Assembly (NCBI GenBank): GCA_949752745.1
Contig: OX457031.1
Span: forward strand, 19,340,199 to 19,404,198
DNA from: Protula sp. h YS-2021
Lineage: Eukaryota; Annelida; Polychaeta; Sabellida; Serpulidae
Length of the DNA: 64,000 nt
Direction: 5' to 3'
Of the stretch, positions 10,510 to 22,500 are shown piece by piece. Position numbers and translations under genes: made by a program. The first letter of the stretch is position 1, and each line of letters begins with the position of its first letter. The notes under the pieces are model-generated. The model saw nothing but the letters and a program-made list of their open reading frames with translations, had not been told where the DNA came from and did no database searches.

Positions 10510-13500
10510 CTGTAAATGATAATACTATTAATGGTCACAATCTATACATGGTAGCATTGGGTATTCTGACGTACACGAAAAAGTTGGTACTGTGAGTACT
10601 TACTTCACGACCTAGCTCGAAGAGGTGTCAGTGGTACAAAGTACATCCAAGCTTTGAGTGTCACAAAGTCCATGACAGTTTCGAATGTCGTACTGTCGAT
10701 GGGCGTGTCGAATCACAAAATCTGTGAGCGTATCAAATGTCACAAGGTCCGTGATGGTGACGAATGTCACAAAGTCCGTGATATTATCAAATGTCATAAA
10801 GTCCATGAGTGTGTTGAATGTCACAAAGTTCATGCGCATGTCAAATATCAGAAAGCTATGAGCGCGTCAAATGTCACAATGTCCACGACAAGGTCACAAA
10901 GTACATTGTAGTGTCGAATGTCATAAATTATATGGAAATATCGAGTGTTACAAAACGACCGTGCTGAGTATTGTATGTCACCTGACAAGGCACGAAGTGA
11001 CAAGGTGTGTCATATCAAGGTGTGACATGTCAAAGTGTGGCCTGTCAAGGTGTGACATCAAAGTGTGGCATGTCGAGTTATGACATGTCAAGTTGTGACA
11101 TGAAAAGATGAGACATGACAAGGTGTTACATCACGGCATGTCACAACCGCGTTGCCATTCACAAAGTCCGAATTATAAATTAAATGTGTGAAAATGTTGA
11201 ATGCTACAAGGTGTGTTATATGTACAGGACGACGATGAATGCAAAATACCAAGCCCATTGGCATTATATGTCGTTTATCATATATTAAATTATAAGTTAA
11301 ATTCAAATAATTTTAGGTAAAAATAACTAATAATAGAGGTATTAAAAACTATGCATTAATTAAATGCATTTAATAGACATTAATTAAAGAAATTGATTAG
11401 TGCAGAGTTAACACCTGTATTTATTTCACAGCTTTTTTTTTAAATTTGAAGATACGGGTGTAAAATGTAAAATATTCCACAGTGAAATAATCATTTCCAT
11501 TTTCACTTTTAGTTCAGTACACCTTTTAGTTTAGTTAAGTTTTTTGTAGTTTAGCATACGTTTTAGTTTAGTTTAGGTTTTTGTGGTTTAGTATACCTTT
11601 TAGTTTAGTTTAGGTTTTTGTAGTTTAGTATTCCTTTTAGTTTAATTTAGGTTTTTGTAGTTTGGTATACCTTTTAGTTTTACTTTAGGTTTTTGTAGTT
11701 TGGTATACCTTTTTGTTTAGTTTAGATTTTTATAGTTTAGTATACCTTTTAGCAGTATATCCATCTGTTTCGTCTCAATGTTGTTCTCTACTGAAAGCGT
11801 GTACTCGCGGAAGTCCGTATCGTTGACAACCCCGATGTGAAGGCGAACAGTCACTTCACCAGTATCCTCCGTCACCTGTCAGTATAAAAGCTACAGTAGT
11901 CATTTTCTTCAGCACTACCATATCAAGGAATAGTGGTGACAATGGTGGTGGTGGTGGTGCGGTTGCCAAGGTGATGACGATACGATGATGATGATGATGA
12001 TGATGATGATGATCATGATGATGATCATGATGATGATAATGATGACGATAATGATGATAACGATAATAATAATAACAAGAATAATAATAATAATAATAAT
12101 GATGATGATGATGATCATGATGATGATCATGATGATGATCATGTTATGACGTCACTTTTAGTATGCTCGTTCAACTTAAATTTGATATGAATTGTCCAGT
12201 TTCTCAAAAAAAAGTTTACCCCGCATATGTGGTTTAGTGAGGTTGGGGTTTGCTCGAACAACGCCAGAAACTCGCAGTAATGACTTTGGACGTCGTAGTG
12301 TATATTGGGTTGTCCCTCCCCCCTCCCCCAATAACTGCCTTCGTATTTCCAGGGGTAAAGTCAAAACACAAGACAATGATGGGTTGTTGTTACCAATGAG
12401 GATAAGAAGCTTCCTCCAAAAACAAACAAATAAACAAACAAACAAACACGGAACTGGTGCAGAATTCTACAATGTTTCAAACTGATATACGTATTCAGTT
12501 TCTCCCCACAATTTTATATTCTTCGTTTTCATCGCAACGGAAAGAGCCAAGGTGTTACAGTGTTACATGCATAATACTACGGCTGTTATCGTCTTATTTG
12601 ATTATTCGCCACTTCCAGTGACGCCGTTGCTTTTACAGCTTCATGGCTCCTTGTAGACAGTAATGTCAGGAGCCCTGATGACACTGCATTGATTTTTCTT
12701 CTTGAGCTCACTCGCCCGTCCTCAGGCACTTTCTGTATTGATGCAAACACAGAAGCTAATCCTGGGAGGGGAGGGGGAGGGGAGGGGAGGAGAGGGGGGG
12801 GGGGGGCTCCTTATTACAACGGAGCTCCGCTCCATCTTATTGTTGTTGTTCGATGCACAAGTGTAAAAAAAATAGTGCAAAAAGTGAGTTCATATTTTCT
12901 GCAATCATTAAACCTAGGCAGCTCAAATTTGCGGCATACATAGGTTTTGCAATTACGTATTGGCCTGCTAGCCTTTAAGCAAACTTGAAATTAAAAGTGG
13001 GTTGCGTAATTAAATTTTTCACCATTCATTTTTTTTTTCATGTCCTCGAAAGTTGGAGTAGCCTTTTTTAACATGTTAAAATTTTAAGAAATTATATTTA
13101 AAAAAAATAATAACGTTTATCTTGAAAACGGTGCTACGGAGCCCGTTTTGTGACATCGTTTGAAGAGATTTTCTCAGTCCGATTTCTTGTTCTGCTTTCT
13201 TTTTATTTCTTTTTTTTTTCATCGCGGCCAAATGACAATTTCCTTGTTCCCATAGTCAGTTTCCATGGAGGAGAATACGGCTGCAACACTATCGGTAGTT
13301 GACTCCCTAAACTACCTAAAGAGACCATTTCTATTCGTGGTACTTTGTTGCATACTATTAGTTTTCTTGTCAGAGGACAATTAAAAATCCAAAAAGTATG
13401 TACCCCTAATATTTCATACTTTTTTTTATTCAACACTTTACTCCACGCTCGTATCCGCTGCAAAGCCCAAAACCTCCTCACTAACCTAGATAGCTTTAGG

Positions 13501-16500
13501 CGTATGTACTTTATGGGCAGCACCGCTGTTTGCCTGTATTTTTGTTTTTAAAACGAACAATACTTACGAGGGATGTGGTACTGAACTTGTCTCTTCTAGC
13601 TCCCTGCATGACAGTCACAGTCTCGTTGTCAACAGTCCATGACCACTTCGTTAGGTTGACAATGATCGGAGGGTTGGCGCGGATGTGACACTCTAGCTGA
13701 AGGTCCGTTTCTCCAACATGGGATATTATTTCCTCCTCGCAGGTAATAGCTGGTGGGTCTATAAAATAAATAATTCATGACTAAAATAAATGAAAAGCAA
13801 TTTCACGGACTTCTTTCTTGCACCGCCATGAGAAGCGCGAGGGGAAAAAAGAACAGTCTGTTGGGCACCAATGGCTGTGTGTGGCTTGGTCCCAACCATG
13901 TCCGCTGTATTATGGCATAAAGCTAGAGGACAAATGTCCCGTCGGTTCTCATGGTGTTTTCGTACTGATCGCAGTTCTAGAACTCTCGGTTGCGGTTCTG
14001 GAACTCTCGGTTGCACTTCTAGAACTCTTGGTTGCAGTTCTAGAACTCTCGGTTGCAGTCCTAAGACTCTCGGTTGCAGTTATAGAACTCTCGGTTGCAG
14101 TCCTAAGACTCTCGATTGCAGTTCTAGAACTCTTGATTGCAGTTCTAGAACTCTTGATTGCAGTTCTAGAATTCCAACTTCGCTGTAAATTTAGTTGTTT
14201 TGGAAGAGGTTGGAACGGATTTAAGTGATAGTACGGAGACAAGGCAACGCTGGATGTCACCTCTATCCAGGGTATACTTTTAACGTACTTGACACCTTCT
14301 GACATCCCTCGTTTGATGTACACTTTTATTTGCATTCTATTCGTAAGCGTTATGTACTTGTAAATAAGCATGTCGTGAGTGCTACTTGCATATCACTCGA
14401 ATTTCATGGATAAGATCCACTTATTTTTCACTCGGATATCGTGGTTATTCTGGCTACTAACCTTTCACTTGAATTTAAGGGTAAACATCCACTTACATGT
14501 CTCTCTTATGAATCCACGACATAACGTCCGACGACATAACGCCCAACGTTATGTCGTCGGGTGTTATGTCGTCGGGCGCTATGTCGAGACACCCTCTCGA
14601 ATACCATCAGTGACATCTACTCACATATCACGCGGACTGCACGCCTGGCAGTTTCCTTGAAGTCCGTGTCTGGAACTTTAGCAGTGCATCTCAATTTCTG
14701 ACCGTCATACTTTACTTCCGGCCGGAAGTTGTCATTGACCTGTTGGAAAAAATGCTCAAAAATATTGCTGCTCATGAAGCATAAAGCCGAGTACAGCCGA
14801 TTGTTATTCGGTTTCTGAATCAAATCAATAGTGGGTTTGTCCATGAAGATCTTGTTCACAAACTGATCTCGATTTCTGAAGTTTTCATCGAATGTCTCTG
14901 TTCTTGCTCCAAACTGAGTGGGCGTGGTTGCCAGTTAATGGTTTGAGCGGAGTTATACTGATTGTCCCGGTGTAATGAAACGTTTTGACCCCCAAACAAA
15001 TCGACCTCCCGGTCGATTTCCTTTAAAACAAACAGACCCGCCGGTCGATTTGTTTTACGAAAGCCAGCCACAACAAACAGACCTCCCCTATAATAAAATG
15101 ACCCCTTCCAAATAATCGTGTTTAAATATAAAACGGAAGTAAAAAAGGTGCATATGGTTTTTAAATACTATTTTAAGCATTTTCTACCTCTTGTAGAAAA
15201 TTATTATTTTGAGCCTTTGAAATGCCATTATTGAGCTTGGACAGATTTTTTGGTGACTGTATGTTAGTGGTATTGGAAGTGTTTTCGTGTTTGAAAATGT
15301 AGATGTTAGTTGCTAAATAAATCGTTATTCATGGATATAGTTTTTATTTCAATTAAAGGAACTAATAAGCTGACCATGTGTGGAAATAAATAAAGAAATC
15401 AAACAAAAAAATAAGGGGGTTAAAACATTTCAGGGGGGGGGTCTGTTTGTTTTAAAACAAATCGACCGGGGGGCGGGGGTCGATTTATTTTGGGGGTTCT
15501 TACGCCGGGGCTTCTATTTGGTTTCTAAATGAGCGCCTGAAATTTCTCAGTTTCCAAATAGAAGCCCTGGGCTTTTTTTCGGAAACCCCCAGTACCAATG
15601 CCTTTGATACAACGTTCAATAAACGTTGGGAAAGCATCATTGTTTAGACGTTGATTTTAGTCACAACCAAATCACAACTCTATCCGTCGTCTAATCAACG
15701 TCTTTGGTGCAACGTTGAATAGACATCAGACTCAACCATAAATTACCTTCTTGCGTTATCGCTCATCGGAAATAATAACCCTGACAGGTCAGTTCAAAAT
15801 TAGACCAACACGAGGACGCAAAACATGAGGATGTCAAGAGCACCTAAGTTTTTTTCACCTAGTTTTGAGAAACATTCATGAAAACGACTTCATACATATC
15901 CTGTGGACGGATGATCCAAGGATGGTCGTGACCACACTCAGAAGGTGGATATCAGGATGGCGTTTTTAGAATAATATTTTCCCGAAGTTTATATGACGTT
16001 ACTTTCCCGACATCTTCCCAACGCCGAGAGATGTTTCGACTTTCATTTCCAACCTTTACACAACGTTGATTAGACGTCGGATAAGTAACGTCTGTCCAAC
16101 GTCTGAAGGTAGACCTTGTTCCGACTTCGATAAACAACCGAAACCTGACATTGATCCAACGTCGGGTACGACGTTTCAATGTTTACTGCATAACGCATTT
16201 TTAATCAGTGGTTTCCTTAAAAACTCTATTCATTCAGCTCACATGCTCTGTACGAAGCCAAATCCAGCAGGACTAACAGAGATCTGCCAACACTAATAGC
16301 TAAAGACAACTCAGACATAATGAAAAATACCAGTTTTTCCCCCTAATTATGTGTGACTCATGCACGTATTTGATACTACCCTAGTTTACTGAAAAAGAGA
16401 CAATACTAAAAGCCAAGTGCCTGTTTTTGTATTTGGTTTCCCTTTGACGTTGAGGACATTAATGCATCACCCAAGCAGCGCATTATCAGTGCATCGCGAC

Positions 16501-19500
16501 AGGTATAAAGGCAGCATTATATCTTCCTGTTACACGCATTGATGTTGCTGGCTGCAAGCTTGCTTTTAAACATTTAATGCGATTTTTCACTGAAGTGTGA
16601 AACCACACATACAAACACGCACAAAATTGCACTTGGAACCTGACGGGATATTTTTTGATCTCGTCCAGTAAACGCTGTTTTCTTTTCGTGCATCTATCGT
16701 CCGCCTATCCTGCGCCTATTTGAAGACATGACATCGACAGACATAATGCCTATTTGAAGACATGGCATCGACAGACATAATGCCTATTTGAAAACATGAC
16801 ATCGACAGACATAATGCCTACTCGAAGACATGGCATTGACAGACATAATGCCTATTTGAAGACATGGCATCGACAGACATAATGCCTATTCGAAGACATG
16901 ACATTGACAGACATAATGCCTATTTGAAAACATGACATCGACAGACATAATGCCTATTTGAAGACATGGCATCGACAGACATAATGCCTATTTGAAAACA
17001 TGACATCGACAGACATAATGCCTACTCGAAGACATGGCATTGACAGACATAATGCCTATTCGAAGACATGACATTGACAGACATAATGCCTATTTGAAAA
17101 CATGACATCGACAGACATAATGCCTATTTGAAAGCATGACATCGTTTGTCAAGTTGTCGCTGGACTCATTCTCGTTGCGGTCAATCGTCTAACATTCGTC
17201 TTCTTCATGGTATCTAGAATTTGGACCAGATACATTGGGCTAGAAATATTTGGGCCAAATGGGGAAGTGTAACATTCGGGTGACTTCAAGAATTACTCAA
17301 AAGCTTTGATGAATAATGTTGTGTTAATCTTACTTAGTGTGACTGTAGTTTTGGTTTGACCTGAGTGGGTTAACTCAGCCCTTCTGTATCCTACCGTAAA
17401 ACCCGGAGAATGACAGGTTTGTCAACTTATGTTGCAATTAGAACAATGGGCCATTTTTTTAAGGCTACGCATGTTCCCTAGCAACAGGCGTTAGTACGCA
17501 AAGGCTACTCCAGTACGTACGACAGTTGCTGACAGATAACATTTGAGGGATTTCTGATGGTGAGCGATAAAGGGGATGATCTGTATTTTTGCGACAGTGT
17601 TTGGCACGTAATGGCACTGAAAGGATTTCGTTTAGACTTCGTTAAATAAAGGAGATGCTCTTACTCCTTGCTGTCTTCAGTGAATAAACCAACAATAAAA
17701 TAAAAACATCAAAATTGTCAAAAAATCATTGTTCACTGACTGGAGGATTACATCCCAGTTGGACTACGGCCAAGTTAGACTCCGATTTTGCATTTCGGAA
17801 ACCCACTTGGACTACGGCCAAGTTGGACTACGATTTTTCCTTCCCAGTTGGACTATGTCCCACTAGGACTACGAAATTTCAAAATTAAGTGTAACCAGTT
17901 GAGTTATTAAATTCTTACATTGAGAACTATTATTTGCGGATCCACAGGATTCAAATCAAAGATGTTTGTTTGAAGAGCTGTCGTGCAAACAAGTTTCCTT
18001 GAGCAACGCCAGTGAATTTTCTCTTTCGTTGTTCTATTTCTAATGTACCTGTAGTCATTATAGACTAGCAGTTTGCTTCTTTTTCTAACTCCGTTTATAA
18101 CATAAGTCATATCCACATGTAAATATCGAAACAACAATCGGAGAGCTTCGGAAATGGGCTAAGGACATCGGAGAGCTTCGGAAATCTGCTAGGGACATCG
18201 GAGAGCTTCGCGCATGGGGTAAGGACATCAGAGAGCTTCGGAATTTGGCTAAGAATACTGGAGAGCTTCGAGAATAGCCTAAGTAAAAACGCCTTAAATA
18301 AAGACGGTAGAAGCCTTGGTAAGGGAGGACTCATCGTTCCATGGCAGCCTTCCTTTTGTGTCTGAAGGAGAAGCCGACCCCCCAAAACGACCCTGGCTGA
18401 CAGGGAAAACGCAAGGTAATAAACCTCTGGTTGTTCAGACTAATGTCGCACCCCGAATGGAAGACACGGAGGACACGGTGCTAACAGCACCAGGAAACGC
18501 ATAGCTTGTTTTTCGAGGGTCGCAGCCAAGAAGCCCTCCCCAGAGCAGACGACATGGCGGCAGTGGATGTACGGCCGCATTTGCGAGGTGTTTCCAGGTG
18601 CCGGCCAGTCCGAGTCGTCGGAAGTGGTAAGCAAGTACAACCTATACGCGGTGACGTTTGCCGACGTATGCCAGCACTACACAGGCGAGATACAACTAGA
18701 ACTACAGGCAGCGGGTCCACGTCGGCCTCCTGCAGTGGGATGACGAATACATATACTTATCAGGTGTCTACATTTTTGCCGGAAGGCCGGACGGTCAGAC
18801 AAGCCCAAAGGCGCCGCTAAGAGAGACACGGCGGGCAGACCGATATGCCATAATTTCAGTAGTCGCAAGGGCTGCACCGTGATCCGATGTAGATTCGCCT
18901 ACACTTGCAGCACTTGCTCGGTGAAGCACCCTGAATATCTGACCAGAAATACGCCAGCTCTTGCCCACTTGAGCCAAAATTCGGAATTGGGAGTACCTTT
19001 GGGAAAATGATCACGACAAAGCATTCATTTTAGACGGACTTTTAAATGGTTTTAACATTGTAAACTGCTAACATGAACAAAATTCAACCCACTGAGGCAG
19101 CCAATAGCCGCGCCGCGGAGAGCAAATTCCGGGATAAAGTGAAGGCGCAAATTAAGAAAGAACCATTATTTTTCTGATTTCTGCGGTTCTGAAGTCCCAT
19201 CCAGTACTGATCACAGCCTGATGGCAGATCACTCAACAGTTTCGCTTTGCTCGACAAATACACTTTTGTCTCCGTCGACGTAGCAATAGCCTTGATGGGA
19301 CAGAGATTGTGTGTAGGGGTGAATCTGAAATCTGCTTATCGCCACGTCAGCCTCAGTTCGTTCTTGCAGCAATTTAAGGGTCTGCAGTGGAAGCTCGAGG
19401 GTGATTCGCACCACATATATATGTACAACACACGCCTCTCGTTGGGATTTTCCACCGGATAACCCAAAGCGTTGGTCTGATGCTCCAAACTCAGGGATTA

Positions 19501-22500
19501 ATGCCATCATCTGATACCTCGATGACCTCTTTATAACTGCAGAAACGTACGAAGAAAGCCATGAGATATCTCACTCACTTATTGGTTTCTTTTGGATTCT
19601 CTATCTGATGGAAAAATACATTTCCTCTACCCATTTCACCTTCCTGGCATTTCAAATAAACACACTGGAGTGCACCCTGTCAATCCCACAGAGTGGGCTT
19701 TAGGAGACTCTGGACTTAGTCGCTGGATCACAGCATATCCACAGCAACATGTGCCGAAGCCTCCCAATGATCGGCAGCCTTTGCAGCTCCGTGTCTGTGC
19801 AACTTCGCGAGAGAAAGCCGTGCTCGAACCTCCTCTGCACACCGTTACGAACGCAAGCCCAGAAGCTGCTGGCGCTGTACTCATAACCCAGAGATCGTCA
19901 ATCGACTAGCTATACTGCAAATGGCCAGTGGATATGCGCTGCCCCGCTCAGGAGCACACCAATATGAGCAAGGTAACGAAAATAATGTTATCTATAAGTA
20001 AAGGGTATTATCGTGGCTAACTTGAGGAGGAGGAGGAGGAGGAGGAGGAGGAGGAGGAAGACACCCCGTCATTGGTAGCCATAGCAACCAAAAAGTTTCA
20101 AAGACGACATAAGGTCTGAAATGTGAATCTCCACTGAAAATTTTAACCTTAGGAAGGACAAGTATCAAGCGATGAAAGCCAAATGGTCGTCAATAAACGT
20201 TCACCAATGAGCATCAGGTGATGTCTGATGTCTTTTTAAATTCAATATTTCAATACAGCAACAACATGAATATTGCACAGATATATGCAATGTTGCTTTA
20301 AAAAAATTTTATTTTGAAATGTAAGTCGTTTGGACGCGCTTTCCACAGGCAAATTTTTCATTGTAGGAGGGGGAGTAGGGGGTGGGGGCTGGGCAGACGA
20401 CTTGAATTAAAAAGTAAATGTTGGGGGCGGAAGATGGGGGCTCGACAGGATTTAAGATTTCGTTTTCTAATTGTAGCTATTTTCAATTCACAATGTCATG
20501 CAGTTAATTTCTCTGACAATGAAGACTACCACACACTTGCATATATCACCTCCTTAGGACAGGCATTTAAATATTAAACAGCTCGCAAACAGAAACAATC
20601 ACATTTGTTGCGCTTCGGTCTTATTGGCTTTATTTGGGAGAAAACAACACTCTCGTCATTACCGTGTACAAATTCGAGTTACGGTGTTTTTTTTCTGAAA
20701 ATTGTGTACGATGTCCAGAACAGGTGACTGTCTGAATTACCCAAGTACTTATTATACAGAAACGAATAGGAAATGAAGGAACTGATATTTTTAAAATTAG
20801 GGATTTGCTCATATTATAAGGCTTATCAGCGACAGATTTTACTGTACTTAAATATGCAAACTTCTGGTCCAGGTATGGTTTGACAATATACTGGCCTGTG
20901 GTCATTACAAAACGTGATCTTATTCAGTAGAAAGTAGTGATGGGACGAATTACTTACTAATCGATTTTTTTTCAATGCATTTAATAGAAACTTTATGCCT
21001 GGCAAACATTTGTTGTTTGCTCTTCCTTTATAACCCACGATTCCCACGATTTTGATTAATCTATTGCGATTTTATCACCAGCAAAACGGACAGTAACTAA
21101 TTTGACCGTTACAGAGGATGTAGTTTTGGGTAATTTGAGATTTTACAGTAAACTTACCAAGGTAATTTCATAGCGTATCTCATCCAGACCCGGTGCATCG
21201 AGTGTTAGTGTCGGTATCTCTTGCACGTCTAGTGCAAACTGTGACGTGATGTCGTCTGAGCCTAGCTGTATCGTCACTTCCGGTTTGGGGTTACCTTGCA
21301 AACAAAAGCGCTATGTTGATTCAATTTCCAAGCACATTGTTGATTTTAATACGAATCGCAAGGAAAATGGTAATTGGATCTATGCCAATTTAGATGAACA
21401 CAAATAATTTGCAATTTGGATAATATTTTCTTCGTTTACCTCCAGTTGACAATTGCAAAGTAAATGTTTGAATTGTGGTGTATATTTTACACACATCTTA
21501 CATCAAGGTGTAAAATCTTTAAAAAATATTAGATAAAAACTGCTGTTTCTAGTGTAAAACAGGACCTCTTAAAGCAGTCATGACGATCAGTGGATTTACC
21601 TCCTTTTACAGAACAGTTTACAGAATAAGCTTCGCTCCTTTCCTGCTGAAAAGTGAACACTTGTTCCCTTTTCTCTCCCTCGATCTCTTCGCTGTCGGAA
21701 TATAGTGATATTTGCTCTATGTTCTCTGAAATATACACTCTGCTATGTTAATTGTTTATCTTCAATCAGTTTAAAATGTAGTCCCATGATATAGTTAATA
21801 CTTTATTGGATGTGTAACGTGGAATTTCCAGTCACACAAAATTAATAAATCTCTCTCTCTTCATTTTTATTGAAAAGCAAAAAAGGAAAGATCATTATTA
21901 TTTATAAAATGCTTTATAATTTACAGTTTGCAAATGTAGTTATGTGAAAAAGCATCGGGGTGATCGAACGGCAGCTGCAAATTATTCGTATGAACAAAAC
22001 GCCATTTTCATCTCCTATTAAAATGGGTGTTTGTCTTGTAGCTTTATAGTTGGATCGAACCGCTTCCCACAACCACCAGCCCCCTTCCCATCTCCTACCA
22101 CTTCCCAAGCTCCACGAAAAGTGAACATCGAATCCCAATACGGGTAAACATAGGAAAACCAATGACGTACTTCGAGATAACCAAAAAAAAATTTTGCTGC
22201 AGTGATATTAATTTTGCTTATTGTTAGAAATAACATTTCAACTGTGCTATGGGCATAAACAATTGGGATGATACCTTTCAATGCATATTTTTGTACAGCT
22301 ATACAACTATAACAAAGCAAAACTACAGCTTATACAAAACGGAAATCCACTTTGTTAGGGGATAAATATGGGTAATTGGTTATGTCTGACAGACACTACA
22401 TAGAAGTCATCTGCTACTATGTACTGAGGGGATACTAACCCTGTACTGGATTGTGTACTTTATACGCACCTACAACTACGACAGTATGTAGCACCGGTGC

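Larger units (their letters stand above)
18480..19960 (+). mobile_element. DIRS-like retrotransposon relic
   Basis: The segment reads as a decayed tyrosine-recombinase-type retroelement, antisense to the host Ig gene. An ORF1/gag-like part (about 18540-18995) includes RQWMYGRICEVFPG and, after a frame change, a cysteine-rich knuckle ICHNFSSRKGCTVIRC with YTCSTCSVKHPEYL (C-x8-C-x4-C-x5-C-x2-C-x3-H). The reverse transcriptase part (about 19240-19690) includes VGVNLKSAYRHVSL, FKGLQWKLEGD, LSLGFSTG and, after in-frame stops, the catalytic YLDDLF. An RNase H trace follows (TNASPEAAGAVL near 19850). Motif order and wording fit DIRS/Ngaro-type enzymes. I see no recombinase gene. Multiple stops and frame shifts make it inactive. 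Confidence 0.7.

Noticed and set aside
12600..12740. Possible extra Ig exon on the minus strand (SIQKVPEDGRVSS...)
   Set aside because: No Ig motif is present, and exon 8 already joins exon 9 in phase 0.
13818..14371. Long open frames with AVLELSV or SRTATES heptapeptide repeats
   Set aside because: The 21-bp minisatellite keeps several frames open on both strands; there is no splice or domain support.
16714..17141. CRISPR-like appearance of the 34-bp array
   Set aside because: The repeats are contiguous with no unique spacers, and the genome is eukaryotic.
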